Shown: piece after piece, positions 55,981 through 64,000 of the stretch
Layout of the letters: every line of letters starts with the position of its first letter
Numbering within the stretch: the stretch's first letter is position 1
Source of the DNA: Geothrix paludis
Lineage (GTDB): Bacteria; Acidobacteriota; Holophagae; Holophagales; Holophagaceae
Assembly (NCBI RefSeq): GCF_022808815.1
Contig: NZ_JAKZLC010000005.1
Span: 247,836 to 311,835 of the forward strand
Length of the DNA stretch: 64,000 nt
Direction: 5' to 3'
Notes under the pieces: model-generated
Database searches by the model: none
The model's input: the letters and a program-made list of their open reading frames with translations, nothing else
What the model was told of the DNA's origin: nothing
Made by a program: the position numbers and the translations under genes

Positions 55981-57060
55981 ATGTGGAGCGGGAAGACTTG
56001 GTTGACCTTGGCCGCGGCGGTGGTGCTGGCCGCGGGCGCGGCCCTGGCCCTTCCCCGCCCCGGTCATGTTCCGGCCCCGGCCCCGACCGATCGTGAGGTG
56101 AAGGTGAACGCACCCGAGAAACCCAGCCAGGACGTGCTCAGGAAGAAGCTCACGCCCATGCAGTACCACGTCACCCAGGAGGCCGGCACCGAGCCGCCCT
56201 TCCAGAACGCCTTCTGGAACGACCACCGGGAGGGGATCTACGTGGACGTGGTGAGCGGCAAGCCGCTCTTCTCCTCCAAGGACAAGTTCGACTCCGAGTG
56301 CGGCTGGCCCAGCTTCACGAAACCCCTGGCCGCCGACGAGGTGGTGGAGAACCGCGACACCTCCCACGGCATGATCCGCACGGAGGTGCGATCCAAGGGC
56401 GCCGATTCGCACCTGGGCCACGTGTTCGATGACGGCCCGCGCGACCAGGGCGGCCTGCGCTACTGCATCAACTCCGCCTCCCTGCGCTTCGTGCCCGTGG
56501 ACGACCTGGAGCAGGAGGGCCTGGGCCGCCTCCTGCCCCTCTTCGGCCGGACCGCCAAAGCCGCGCCCGCCCCGAAGCCGAACCCGGCGGAGGAGATCGC
56601 CACCCTGGCCGGGGGTTGCTTCTGGGGCATGGAGGACCTGCTGCGGAAGCAGCCGGGCGTCATCGCCATCGAGGTGGGCTACACCGGTGGGAACGTCCCC
56701 AACGCCACCTACGAGCACCATGAGGGCCACGCCGAGGCGGTGCAGATCCGCTTCGACCCCACGAAGACAAGCTACGAGGCCCTGCTGCGCTTCTTCTTCC
56801 GCATGCACGACCCCACCACGCTCAACCGCCAGGGCAACGACGTAGGCACCTCGTACCGCAGCGCCATCTTCTACCACAGCGAGGCCCAGCGACAGACCGC
56901 CGAGCGCGTGAAGGCCGAGGTGGACGCCAGCGGCAAGTGGAAGCGCCCCATCGTCACCGAGATCACGGCGGCCGGCCCCTGGTGGAAGGCCGAGGACTAC
57001 CATCAGGACTACCTAGTCAAGCACCCGGGCGGCTACACCTGTCACTACGTGAGGGACTGA
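55981..57060 (+). CDS. msrBA: Exported MsrB-MsrA fusion (peptide methionine sulfoxide reductase)
   Basis: The 359-residue protein has a signal-anchor or signal peptide ([18 protein letters not shown]), an MsrB domain (about 45-175: [20 protein letters not shown], catalytic Cys in [11 protein letters not shown]) and an MsrA domain (about 195-359: [11 protein letters not shown] with catalytic Cys about 213, GYTGG). It repairs oxidised methionine in the envelope. The MsrB part lacks the CxxC zinc-binding pairs. Domain order B-A is the reverse of the Neisseria PilB order (Trx-MsrA-MsrB). Starts at the ATG at 55981 after GGAGGAG. An exported MsrBA needs an envelope thiol donor, which is not seen nearby. 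Confidence 0.9.
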   Translation: MWSGKTWLTLAAAVVLAAGAALALPRPGHVPAPAPTDREVKVNAPEKPSQDVLRKKLTPMQYHVTQEAGTEPPFQNAFWNDHREGIYVDVVSGKPLFSSKDKFDSECGWPSFTKPLAADEVVENRDTSHGMIRTEVRSKGADSHLGHVFDDGPRDQGGLRYCINSASLRFVPVDDLEQEGLGRLLPLFGRTAKAAPAPKPNPAEEIATLAGGCFWGMEDLLRKQPGVIAIEVGYTGGNVPNATYEHHEGHAEAVQIRFDPTKTSYEALLRFFFRMHDPTTLNRQGNDVGTSYRSAIFYHSEAQRQTAERVKAEVDASGKWKRPIVTEITAAGPWWKAEDYHQDYLVKHPGGYTCHYVRD

Positions 57061-57118
57061 TCGCATGGCATCCTTGTCCATCCGGACCGGCCTGGCCCGG
57101 ATGGATCCTGGAGCGCCC

Positions 57119-58018
57119 ATGTCCGGCATGCGACACCCGGAGAACCGGCCCGACCTCCATGCGGTGGTCGAGGCCCTGGCGGAGGCCTCCTCCGCCCTCA
57201 CGGAGATGCCCCTGGGCTGTCGCGAGTTCCCCTCCCGCACCGCGCTGGCCGCGCTGGTGGAGGAGATGCGGGCCCTGCTCTTCCCCGGCTACTTCGGCGC
57301 CTCCGAGCTGAACGCGGAGACCCTGCGCTACCACTTGGGCGCCCGCATGGACCGGGTGCTCCACGGCCTGGCCGACCAGATCCAGCGCGGCATGATGGCC
57401 TCGGACCCCGCCTGCGGCGACTGCGAGGAGCGCGCCCTTGGCCTGGCCCGGGCCTTCCTGGCGCGGCTGCCGGAGGTCCGCCGCCTCCTGGCCACGGACA
57501 TCCAGGCCGGCTTCGAGGGCGATCCCGCCGCCACCAGTCCCGACGAAGTGCTCTTCAGCTACCCGGGCCTGCTGGCCATCACCAACCAGCGCCTGGCCCA
57601 CGAGCTGCTGAAGCTGGGCGTGCCCCTGCTGCCCCGCATGATCACCGAGCACGCCCACAGCCTCACGGGCATCGACATCCATCCGGGCGCCCAGATCGGC
57701 GAGCGGTTCTTCATCGACCACGGCACGGGCGTCGTCATCGGCGAGACCTGCGTCATCGGCCACAACGTTCGCATCTACCAGGGCGTCACTCTGGGCGCCA
57801 AGAGCTTCCCCCTGGACGCCGAAGGCCATCCCGTGAAGGGCGTCCCCCGCCACCCCGTGGTGGAGGATGATGTCATCGTCTACTCCAACGCCACGGTGCT
57901 CGGTCGCATCACCATCGGGAAGGGCTCCGCCATCGGCGGCAACGTGTGGCTCACCCGCAGCGTGCCGCCCGGCAGCGTGATCACCCAAGCCAACGAAAAG
58001 GACGGCATGCCCGCATGA
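57119..58018 (+). CDS. Serine O-acetyltransferase (EpsC/CysE-like)
   Basis: The 299-residue enzyme has a helical N-terminal region and a left-handed beta-helix of hexapeptide repeats (IDIHPGAQIGERFFIDHGTGVVIGETCVIG), the serine acetyltransferase core that makes O-acetylserine for cysteine synthesis. The insertion with a GERFFIDHGTG motif and the SFP region is typical of the EpsC subgroup. I start at 57119, with GGAG five bases upstream; an earlier in-frame ATG at 57065 is possible. The stop overlaps the next gene by four bases (ATGA). Confidence 0.88.
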   Translation: MSGMRHPENRPDLHAVVEALAEASSALTEMPLGCREFPSRTALAALVEEMRALLFPGYFGASELNAETLRYHLGARMDRVLHGLADQIQRGMMASDPACGDCEERALGLARAFLARLPEVRRLLATDIQAGFEGDPAATSPDEVLFSYPGLLAITNQRLAHELLKLGVPLLPRMITEHAHSLTGIDIHPGAQIGERFFIDHGTGVVIGETCVIGHNVRIYQGVTLGAKSFPLDAEGHPVKGVPRHPVVEDDVIVYSNATVLGRITIGKGSAIGGNVWLTRSVPPGSVITQANEKDGMPA

Positions 58019-58416
58019 CCACCCTCCTGCGCTTCCTGTTCTCCGCCATCGGGCTCCTGGTGGCCAGCGCCGTCGTGCCCGGCCTGGGCCACGGCGCCTT
58101 CCTGGATCTGCTCATCGTGGCCGTCATCCTGGCCGCCCTGAACGCCACCGTGGGCAGCCTGCTGAAGGTCATCGCCTTCGTGCCCATGGCCTGCTCCCTC
58201 GGCTGCTTCAGCCTGGTCATCAACGGCCTCGTATTCTGGCTGGCGGGCACGCTGTCCACGCGGCTGGGCCTCCAGTTCACCGTCAGCGGCTTCTGGGCCG
58301 GCTTCTTCGGCGCCCTGGTGACCAGCGTGGTGGCCTCCGTCCTCGGCGCCCTCTTCATCCCCAAGGACCGCCAGCGCCCCCAGGGACCAGCGCCGCGCAT
58401 CAAGATCGTGAACTGA
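58015..58416 (+). CDS. Phage-holin-IV-like membrane protein
   Basis: The 133-residue protein has four membrane helices and the pattern of the superfamily IV holin-like family (LFSAIGLLVASAVVPGL..., LIVAVILAALNATVG...). Such chromosomal proteins occur outside prophages and have unknown function; no phage genes are near. The ATG overlaps the TGA of the acetyltransferase gene (ATGA). Confidence 0.85.
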   Translation: MTTLLRFLFSAIGLLVASAVVPGLGHGAFLDLLIVAVILAALNATVGSLLKVIAFVPMACSLGCFSLVINGLVFWLAGTLSTRLGLQFTVSGFWAGFFGALVTSVVASVLGALFIPKDRQRPQGPAPRIKIVN

Positions 58417-58462
58417 AAAGGCATTCACCGCGTTCTCTGCGGTCAGAGGTTTTCAGTTTTTC
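58412..58462. terminator. Bidirectional terminator, convergent genes
   Basis: An 8-bp outer arm (ACTGAAAA / TTTTCAGT) with an inner ACCGC/GCGGT pairing is followed on the plus strand by TTTT and on the minus strand by flanking A/T-rich DNA. It covers the ends of the holin-like gene and the convergent plsC gene. Confidence 0.65.
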
Positions 58463-59177
58463 CCAGAAGCCCCCGCACCGCCGATTCTGCGGCCTCGCGC
58501 AGCCTGTCGGGATCCGCGTAGGCGCTGGATTCCAGGGGAACTCCCACGGTGATGCGGTAGGAACCGCCCTTCACGCGCCAGGCGCCCTTGGGCAGAATCT
58601 CGGGGCCGCCGTGGATGGCGAAGGGCACCACGGGCACGCCGGCCTCGAAGGCCAGGGCGAAGGCGCCCTTCTTGAAGGGCAGGAGATTCCCGTCGCGGCT
58701 GCGGGTGCCCTCGGGGAAGGCCACGATGGCCTGGCCCGCTCGGATGCGGGCCGCGGCCTCGGCCAGGCTCGCCATGGCGGCGGCGCGGTCGCGGCGGTCG
58801 ATGAAGATGAAGTCCGCCAGCCAGATCACCCAGCCCAGGAAGGGGATCCCCGCCAGTTCCCGCTTGGCCACGAAGACGGGATGGCAGGGCAGCGTGGAGA
58901 TCACCAGGGGCGGGTCGAAGAGGGAGGTGTGGTTCCCGATGAAGACGGCGGGCCGTCGGCCCGTGCGGAGATCCTCCGGCAGTGCCTCCCAGCCCTCCAG
59001 CTCACGCCGGATGCCGAAGGCCTCCGCGGTCCCGCGGATGTACCACGGAGCCACGATCCAGAAGGCGCGGGGGCCGCCGAGGAAGGGCGCCAGAAGGAAG
59101 CACAGGCAGACGGCCAGCGCCAGCATCAGGGCGCCGAAGATCCAGACCAGGAGCGGGCGGACGAAGGGCCTTCCCAC
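58443..59177 (-). CDS. plsC: 1-acyl-sn-glycerol-3-phosphate acyltransferase
   Basis: The 244-residue enzyme has NHTSLFDP (NHxxxxD) near residue 82 and FPEGTRS near 154, and an N-terminal membrane segment (VWIFGALMLALAVCLCFLL). It makes phosphatidic acid from lysophosphatidic acid in the inner membrane. GTG start at 59177, six bases after the end of the cyclophilin gene. This is a stronger PlsC match than the one at 11725. Confidence 0.93.
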   Translation of the reverse strand: MGRPFVRPLLVWIFGALMLALAVCLCFLLAPFLGGPRAFWIVAPWYIRGTAEAFGIRRELEGWEALPEDLRTGRRPAVFIGNHTSLFDPPLVISTLPCHPVFVAKRELAGIPFLGWVIWLADFIFIDRRDRAAAMASLAEAAARIRAGQAIVAFPEGTRSRDGNLLPFKKGAFALAFEAGVPVVPFAIHGGPEILPKGAWRVKGGSYRITVGVPLESSAYADPDRLREAAESAVRGLLGKTENL

Positions 59178-59183
59178 CGGCGC

Positions 59184-59822
59184 CTACTGCGGCGGCAGGA
59201 GCACGGCGTCCTTGATGCGCACCGCGTACTGGGGCACACCGCTCTGGCCCTTGCGCCATTCCGTCCGCACCTTCTCGATCTTGTCCACCGCGTCCATGCC
59301 CGACACCACCCGACCGAAGACGCAGTAGCCGTATCCGTCTTCGCTCATGTCCCGGTGATCGAGGGCCTTGTTGTCCACGGTGTTGATGAAGAACTGGGCC
59401 GTGGCGCTGTGGGGGGAGCCGGTGCGGGCCATGGCGATGGTGCCGCGGGTGTTCTTCAGGCCGCCCCGGAAGGTCTCGGGCGCCTCGTTGAGGATGGCTG
59501 GACGGGTGGGCTTCTCATCCATGTTCTCCAGCAGGCCGCCGCCCTGGATCATGAAGCCCTCGATGACGCGGTGGAAGATGGTGCCCTTGTAGAACCCGTC
59601 CTTCACGTACTGGAGGAAGTTCTCCACGGTCTTCGGAGCCAGGGCCGGCTCCAGCTCCACCACGATGGGTCCGTAGCTGGTCATGAACTGCACGCGGGGC
59701 TTGGCCACCGGGGCAGGCGTGGCCACCGGGGCAGGCGCGGGGGTCTGGGCCGGAGGCGCCGTGACCGGCGCCTGGGCGGACAAGGTGGCGGCGAGGAAGA
59801 GGCAGGGCAGCAGGCGGGGCAC
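59184..59822 (-). CDS. Exported cyclophilin-type peptidyl-prolyl isomerase
   Basis: The 212-residue protein has a signal peptide (LLPCLFLAATLSAQ), a Pro/Ala-rich linker and a cyclophilin domain (FHRVIEGFMIQGG, SATAQFFIN, FGRVVSGMD) that isomerises X-Pro bonds in the periplasm. Start at the GTG at 59822, five bases after AGGAG. Six bases separate it from plsC. Confidence 0.9.
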   Translation of the reverse strand: MPRLLPCLFLAATLSAQAPVTAPPAQTPAPAPVATPAPVAKPRVQFMTSYGPIVVELEPALAPKTVENFLQYVKDGFYKGTIFHRVIEGFMIQGGGLLENMDEKPTRPAILNEAPETFRGGLKNTRGTIAMARTGSPHSATAQFFINTVDNKALDHRDMSEDGYGYCVFGRVVSGMDAVDKIEKVRTEWRKGQSGVPQYAVRIKDAVLLPPQ

Positions 59823-59890
59823 GGGAACTCCTGGGGCATTCCCTTCCATTCTGCCGCGAACGGCGGATAAGTCCCCGTTATCGTGGAGGC

Positions 59891-60805
59891 ATGCCCTTCC
59901 TGGACCTGCCGCCCTGGATCCTCAGCCTCTTCCTGGCCCCCTTCGGCCTGATGATCGGCTCCTTCTGCAACGTGCTGATCCACCGGCTGCCCCAGGAGGC
60001 GCCCGAGGACCGCAACGTGGTGACGAAGGCCAGCCACTGCCCCTCCTGCAAGGCGAAGATCAAGCCCTGGCACAACGTGCCCCTCTTCGGCTGGCTGTGG
60101 CTCCGGGGGAAGTGCGCGGCCTGCGGCTGGCGCATCCCCGCCCGCTACCCGCTGGTGGAGCTGCTGGGCGGCCTGGTCCTCGGCGGGGCCCACTGGCTCT
60201 TCCCCTTCGGGACGCTCATCTGGGTCAAGGCGGTGATCTGCGCCTATGCGCTGCTGGTGCTGTTCTTCACGGACCTCACGGAGATGATCCTGCCGGACGT
60301 CCTGCAGTTCCCCCTCATGGCCCTGGGCGTGCTCTTCGCCCTGCCGCAGCTGGCCTGGCCGGAGGCGCTCCTGAAGGCCTGGGGCCGCGGCGACACGCTC
60401 ATCCAGGCCCTGGCCTTCCACAACGGCCTCCAGCCCGGTCCAGCCTATAGGGGTTTCGAGCCCACGGTCACCTGGCAGGCCAGCCTCCTGGGCCTGGCCA
60501 TCGGCTACGGCGCCCCCGCCCTGCTGAACCAGATCTATAAGTGGATCCGCAAGACCGACGGCCTGGGCATGGGCGACTTCAAGATGCTGGCCTGGCTGGG
60601 CGCCTTCTGGGGCTGGGGCCCCATGCTGGGAATCCTCTTCCTGGGCGCGGGCCTGGGCGCCGCCGTGGGCCTGCCCCTCATGCTCACGCGGCGCTCCGGC
60701 GGCCAGACGATGCTCCCCTTCGGCTGCTTCCTCGCCCTGGCCACCCCCATCGTCGTGTTCTTCGGGCGAGCGCTGTGGCTGGGCTACCTGGGCGTGGTGG
60801 GCTAG
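59891..60805 (+). CDS. pilD: Prepilin leader peptidase / N-methyltransferase
   Basis: The 304-residue polytopic aspartic protease cleaves and methylates type IV prepilins. It has the zinc CxxC pair (HCPSCKAKI and CAACGWRI), the two catalytic Asp in FFTDLTEMILPD and GLGMGDFKML (GxGD). The stop overlaps the end of the convergent MarR gene by four bases. No pilin genes are in the window. Confidence 0.94.
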   Translation: MPFLDLPPWILSLFLAPFGLMIGSFCNVLIHRLPQEAPEDRNVVTKASHCPSCKAKIKPWHNVPLFGWLWLRGKCAACGWRIPARYPLVELLGGLVLGGAHWLFPFGTLIWVKAVICAYALLVLFFTDLTEMILPDVLQFPLMALGVLFALPQLAWPEALLKAWGRGDTLIQALAFHNGLQPGPAYRGFEPTVTWQASLLGLAIGYGAPALLNQIYKWIRKTDGLGMGDFKMLAWLGAFWGWGPMLGILFLGAGLGAAVGLPLMLTRRSGGQTMLPFGCFLALATPIVVFFGRALWLGYLGVVG

Positions 60806-61278
60806 GACCTCTCCGCGGGCTCGAGGACGATCGCCGCCAGCGTCTCCTGCAGGTCGCGGATGCGGCGGGCGCCCACCCGCCGGGCCCAGTCGGCCTCGAC
60901 GCCGCGGACGAAGGCGCGGATCTCCTTCGTGAAGGCACGCCCCCGCGCCGTGAGGCGCACCCGCGAGGCCCGGCGGTCGTCGGGATCCTCCACGCGCTCG
61001 GCATGGCCGACCCGGCACAGGTGGTCGACGAGGGCCCCCATCGACTGCTTCGTGACGCGCGCCATCTGGGCCAGCTCCGTCAGACGGGCCCCTTCAGGCC
61101 GGGTCCACAAGGCCTGGATGGCGGCGCAGTGTGCGGGCTGGATGTCCGTGTGGCCTGCGGCGGCCAGCCATCGGACCAGTTCCTGCCCCATGACCTGGTT
61201 GGCCAGCCGGAGCAGCGCCCCGAGGAGCGGGCGGTCAGGTGGGTCCGTGCGGCGGCTGGAGGATCGGGGCCTTGACAT
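60802..61278 (-). CDS. MarR-family regulator
   Basis: The 158-residue winged-helix regulator shows TELAQMARVTKQSMGALVDHLCRVGHAERVEDPDDRRASRVRLT, the MarR recognition helix and wing. It is divergent from the VOC-like gene, with two imperfect palindromes (GTCAG-N5-CTGAC) between them, so it likely controls that gene and itself. Confidence 0.9.
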   Translation of the reverse strand: MSRPRSSSRRTDPPDRPLLGALLRLANQVMGQELVRWLAAAGHTDIQPAHCAAIQALWTRPEGARLTELAQMARVTKQSMGALVDHLCRVGHAERVEDPDDRRASRVRLTARGRAFTKEIRAFVRGVEADWARRVGARRIRDLQETLAAIVLEPAERS

Positions 61279-61281
61279 GAA

Positions 61282-61319
61282 GTCAGGTTAGCTGACCATA
61301 TCTAGTCAGGTCAACTGAC
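61282..61319. promoter_or_regulatory. Tandem MarR operators
   Basis: GTCAG-N5-CTGAC occurs at 61282-61296 and 61305-61319, 23 bases apart (about two turns), between the divergent MarR and VOC-like genes. A TTGACA at 61272-61277 could be the -35 of the VOC-like gene, placing the first palindrome in the -10 spacer. Confidence 0.75.
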
Positions 61320-61332
61320 CATTGGAGCCAGG

Positions 61333-61839
61333 ATGATCCATCACATCTCGATCCCCGCCCGCGACCCGCAGCACGTGGCCAAGGTGCTCGCGGAGCTGCT
61401 CGGCGGCCACACGGGCGGCTACGCAGGCCCCTTCGTCGGCCCCATCCCCGGCGCCTGGGTCGCCTACGCGGAGGACGCCCACGGCACCGGGGTCGAGGTC
61501 TACCCCGAGAGCACCATCCTCGTGCCCGGCGAGAACGCGGGCATGGGCGCCGCCGCGCTGCGCGAGGCGCCCGCGGCCGTCGCTTTCCACGCCCTGATCT
61601 CGGTCAAGGCCGGACGGGCGGACATCGAGCGGATCGGCGCGCGCGAGGGCTGGCGGACGCTGCACTTCTGGCGCGGGCCCAACCCGCAGGTCCGGCTCTT
61701 CGAGCTCTACGAGTTCTGGGTGGAGAACCGCGTCATGCTCGAACTCCTCACGGAGGACATGGTCGATCCGTACCAGAGGATCGCGAACGGCCCCGCCCAG
61801 CGCGACCTGCTCGCCCACCTGGCCGGCGCCCGGGGCTGA
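61333..61839 (+). CDS. VOC-superfamily-like protein
   Basis: The 168-residue protein begins MIHHISIPARDPQHVAKVLAELLGG, a typical vicinal-oxygen-chelate (glyoxalase/bleomycin-resistance fold) start, but has only one clear half-fold and no obvious second metal site. It is regulated by the divergent MarR (inference). Possible resistance or catabolic protein; function unknown. Confidence 0.6.
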   Translation: MIHHISIPARDPQHVAKVLAELLGGHTGGYAGPFVGPIPGAWVAYAEDAHGTGVEVYPESTILVPGENAGMGAAALREAPAAVAFHALISVKAGRADIERIGAREGWRTLHFWRGPNPQVRLFELYEFWVENRVMLELLTEDMVDPYQRIANGPAQRDLLAHLAGARG

Positions 61840-61846
61840 AGGCGCC

Positions 61847-62251
61847 TCAGCGGCCTTGGCTGAGCTCCATCAGCACCCCGCCCGTTTCCGAGGGGTGGAT
61901 GAAGGCCACGCGGCAGCCGTGCGCCCCGTTCCGGGGCGCCTCGTCGATCATCCGCACGCCCTTGGCGAGGAGTCCGGCCACGGCGGCGTCGATGTCGTCC
62001 ACCTCGAAGCAGACATGGTGGATGCCGGGACCGCGCTTGGCCAGGAACTTCCCGATGGGGCCCTCAGGATCGGTGCTCTCCAGGAACTCCAGGGTGCTCT
62101 CGCCCACGGGGAAGAAGGCGGTCTGGACCTTCTGCTCGGGCACCGCCTCGGCGTGGTCGGGGGCCATGTCGAAGAGCCGCGCCATGCGGTCCACGGCCTC
62201 GTCCAGGCCCAGCGTCGCGATGCCCAGGTGGTTGATGCGCAGCAGTTTCAT
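61847..62251 (-). CDS. mce: Methylmalonyl-CoA epimerase
   Basis: The 134-residue VOC protein matches methylmalonyl-CoA epimerase: INHLGIATLGL at the start, GPGIHHVCFEVDD in the second half and GVLMELSQ at the end. It interconverts (R)- and (S)-methylmalonyl-CoA in propionate/succinate metabolism. Convergent with the VOC-like gene, 7 bases between ends. Confidence 0.93.
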   Translation of the reverse strand: MKLLRINHLGIATLGLDEAVDRMARLFDMAPDHAEAVPEQKVQTAFFPVGESTLEFLESTDPEGPIGKFLAKRGPGIHHVCFEVDDIDAAVAGLLAKGVRMIDEAPRNGAHGCRVAFIHPSETGGVLMELSQGR

Positions 62252-62295
62252 GGAGCCCCCGTGGCCTCATTCTCCGACGATCCCGGCCGGGAAGG

Positions 62296-63492
62296 CTAGG
62301 TCGCCGACCGCCTGGGGAAGACCTCCCGGGCGCAGTCGGGGCAGATGCCATGCGTGAACTCGGCATCGGTGTGCTCGTTCAGGTAGGCCTCGAGCTGGTT
62401 CCAGTAGCCCTTGTCATCCCGGATCTTCTTGCAGTGGCTGCAGATGGGGAGCATGCCGCCCAGGGTCTTCACTTCGGCGAGGAGGGCCTCCAGCCGCGCA
62501 TGGGCGGCCTGCTGGCGGACCCAGACGCGATGCAGCAGCCACGAGGCCGCCAGGGTCAGGCAGGTGAAGAGGACCACCTCCAGGACCTCCTGGGCTAGGT
62601 CCTGCCGCCACTCCGCCAGGACATCCTGATCGGCCAGCCCCACCACCACGTAGAAGGGCTGCCCCTCGACCCGGCGGATGGCGAAGGTGCGCCGGACGTG
62701 ATCGAAGGGCGTGAGGGCCCGGTAGGTGCCGGCACGGTGGCCGGACCGCGCAAAGGCCTCGAACTCCGGGGAGACGATCCTCTGGCCGATGGCGGTGCCG
62801 GCGCTGACGGGCTCCGGATGGCGGGCGATCAGTTCCAGATCCAGGTCCCGGAGGGCCACGGAGCCGCGGGGCCCCACATCCAGGGCCGAGAAGGTCCGGC
62901 TGAACTGGTCCAGCTCGATGACGGCCTGGGCCATGCCGGCGAAGCTGTGGTCCGGGCGCTCGATGCGCCGGGCCAGGACGATCACCCAGGTGCCCGTGAG
63001 CCGCCCCACCAGGGGCTTGGAGATCACCAGCCCGGCGTGGGGATCATTCCGGAGGCGGAGGAAGTGGGCCCGGTCCGACAGGTTGACGGGGGTGGCCATC
63101 CCGGCGCCGAGGCCGCGCACGACCACACCCTGGGCGTTGGTCACCCGCAGGGCCTTCACTTCCGGCACCCGCGCCTGCTGGCGGCCGATGAAGGCATCCA
63201 GGGCCGCACCGGCCCGGGCGGGGTCCGCGAGCGCGCGCTCGGCCTCCTCCTGCACCGCCTGCAGGGCGAGGTCGGCCTTGCCGAAGGTCCCCCCCACGGA
63301 GTCGTCCAGCACCCGGGCCAGGTTCTGGGCCGTGGCCGCGGCCTGGTCCAGGTGGGTCCTCAGGCCCTTGTGCAGGGAGACCCAGGCCATGAGGATGACG
63401 AAGAGGTTGAGGACCAGGACACCCGCCCCCAGCAGGAGCAGGAAGCGCTTGGGCGCGAAGATCTGGGCAGAGCTGGATCGGGAGGGTGCCAT
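62296..63492 (-). CDS. dCache sensor protein with CxxC-type C-terminal tail
   Basis: The 398-residue protein has two membrane helices (about 17-38 and 306-328) around a dCache-type extracytoplasmic sensor, as in chemoreceptors and kinases. After the second helix there is only a coiled-coil and a 60-residue tail LPICSHCKKIRDDKGYW...HGICPDC, a motif found after sensory domains in many Deltaproteobacteria/Acidobacteria-type proteins. There is no kinase, GGDEF or MCP domain. The two CxxC pairs could bind zinc. Start at 63492 chosen where the signal-anchor begins; an upstream Met at 63534 is possible. Confidence 0.78.
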   Translation of the reverse strand: MAPSRSSSAQIFAPKRFLLLLGAGVLVLNLFVILMAWVSLHKGLRTHLDQAAATAQNLARVLDDSVGGTFGKADLALQAVQEEAERALADPARAGAALDAFIGRQQARVPEVKALRVTNAQGVVVRGLGAGMATPVNLSDRAHFLRLRNDPHAGLVISKPLVGRLTGTWVIVLARRIERPDHSFAGMAQAVIELDQFSRTFSALDVGPRGSVALRDLDLELIARHPEPVSAGTAIGQRIVSPEFEAFARSGHRAGTYRALTPFDHVRRTFAIRRVEGQPFYVVVGLADQDVLAEWRQDLAQEVLEVVLFTCLTLAASWLLHRVWVRQQAAHARLEALLAEVKTLGGMLPICSHCKKIRDDKGYWNQLEAYLNEHTDAEFTHGICPDCAREVFPRRSAT

Positions 63493-63547
63493 GGAATCCG
63501 CTGGGAAGACGTCCTGCAGAGATCCTAGCGGCATCCTTCCGGCACTC

Positions 63548-63790
63548 TTAATGCTGGCAGGCCGGGGCCATGCCCAGGGTGATCGTCCCATTCGAGACCT
63601 GCACCTTGCCCTTGCCGCCCAGGAAGGCGATGACGCCATCGAAGTCGAACTGGTCGCCGTGGCAGTTGCAGTAGACCGCCGAGGCGCCGTGGGCGGCGAC
63701 GGAGGCGGCGCGCAGCTCTTCCAGGTGGCAGCTCCCGCCCCGCTCCACCAGCAGGGCAAGCAGGTCGTGGCCGTAAAGGGGTTCGGACAT
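63548..63790 (-). CDS. YecH-like metal-binding small protein
   Basis: The 80-residue protein has HDLLALLVERGG, a Cys pair (YCNCHGDQFDFDGVIAFLGGKGKV) and a C-terminal CQH, matching the E. coli YecH/TIGR03853 pattern. Start at 63790, with GGAG six bases upstream. Function unknown. Confidence 0.75.
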   Translation of the reverse strand: MSEPLYGHDLLALLVERGGSCHLEELRAASVAAHGASAVYCNCHGDQFDFDGVIAFLGGKGKVQVSNGTITLGMAPACQH

Positions 63791-63873
63791 GGCGGGCTCC
63801 GGTTCAGGAGTCGTGACTCCTGAACCCAGTCTATCGGCCCCGGCGGTGACGGGGGTCACGCCCCCTCAGGTTC

Positions 63874-64000
63874 CTAGGGCCTGTTTTCAAAGTGGGGCGT
63901 GGCCGCGCAAGGGGCGCCGCCCAAGCGAGGCAAGGAAAGCGACGAAGGCGATGGTGGACCCATCGTCGAGGAGCTTGACGCAGCATCGCGCCGGGCGCCG
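63874..64000. mobile_element. Left end of an IS-like element (truncated by window)
   Basis: From 63874 a CTAGGG...TTTTCAAAGTGGG sequence matches, inverted, the repeat at 54466-54488. It continues to the window end as GC-rich DNA without an ORF start that can be supported. It looks like an IS or MITE terminus with a CTAG target; the transposase would lie beyond the window. Confidence 0.5.

Noticed and set aside
58015..58416. Prophage marker because of the holin-like family
   Set aside because: Chromosomal four-helix members are common and no phage genes flank it.
63890..64000. A gene at the right window edge
   Set aside because: Only a GC-rich end fragment; no start, ribosome site or domain visible.

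Overview
The window is about 64 kb of very GC-rich bacterial chromosome with dense, mostly typical Gram-negative housekeeping genes. The outer-membrane machinery (BamA, Skp/OmpH), type IV prepilin peptidase, AddAB, a W/Mo-dependent aldehyde oxidoreductase and several lineage-odd lipoproteins point to a diderm, probably anaerobic or facultative organism. Acidobacteriota of the Holophaga/Geothrix type is my best guess (inference from gene content and base composition; no 16S is present).

Region by region. 1-6450: clpB with a duplicated 3' end, then a two-component/c-di-GMP cluster (REC-HD-GYP, NagZ-like hydrolase, REC-GGDEF). 6450-11725: metK facing that cluster, a coiled-coil lipoprotein and a lipase-like lipoprotein. 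11725-19932 (minus strand): an apparent operon clpC-bamA-skp-MFS-acyltransferase. 20150-21760: purA, tRNA-Lys, tRNA-Glu. 21760-28081: AddB-AddA helicase-nuclease. 28377-33917: small ORF, uracil-DNA glycosylase family protein, FabH-like synthase, topoisomerase III (apparently CTG-initiated), a DUF885-like metallopeptidase and a DUF3606 small protein.

33987-42229 is the most interesting block. A full-length class I lanthipeptide-type dehydratase (LanB) is divergent from a 54-residue peptide with a class-I-like leader and a Thr-rich, cysteine-free C-terminus. The peptide gene is followed at once by a LytS-type sensor kinase and a LytTR response regulator, then a secreted M1 aminopeptidase. No LanC cyclase or exporter is visible. 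Paired CCGAACGG repeats, 21-22 bp apart, lie upstream of the peptide gene and again at the far end of the dehydratase gene, as expected for LytTR operators. I read this as a candidate self-regulated, lanthionine-free dehydrated RiPP, possibly a signalling peptide.

42300-51750: DUF4258 protein, protoporphyrinogen oxidase, MFS/LysR pair, membrane proteins, and a sigma-54 activator divergent from an aldehyde:ferredoxin oxidoreductase plus a MoaD/ThiS-like carrier. 51774-54488: a lower-GC TetR-SDR-quinone oxidoreductase cassette that looks acquired, with a perfect palindromic operator and an IS-like terminal repeat at one border; the same repeat recurs inverted at the right end of the window (63874 onward). 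54485-63790: nitroreductase, MBL hydrolase, exported MsrBA, serine acetyltransferase, holin-like membrane protein, PlsC, cyclophilin, prepilin peptidase, MarR with divergent VOC-like protein, methylmalonyl-CoA epimerase, a dCache sensor protein and a YecH-like protein. No rRNA, CRISPR array or complete transposase gene was seen.
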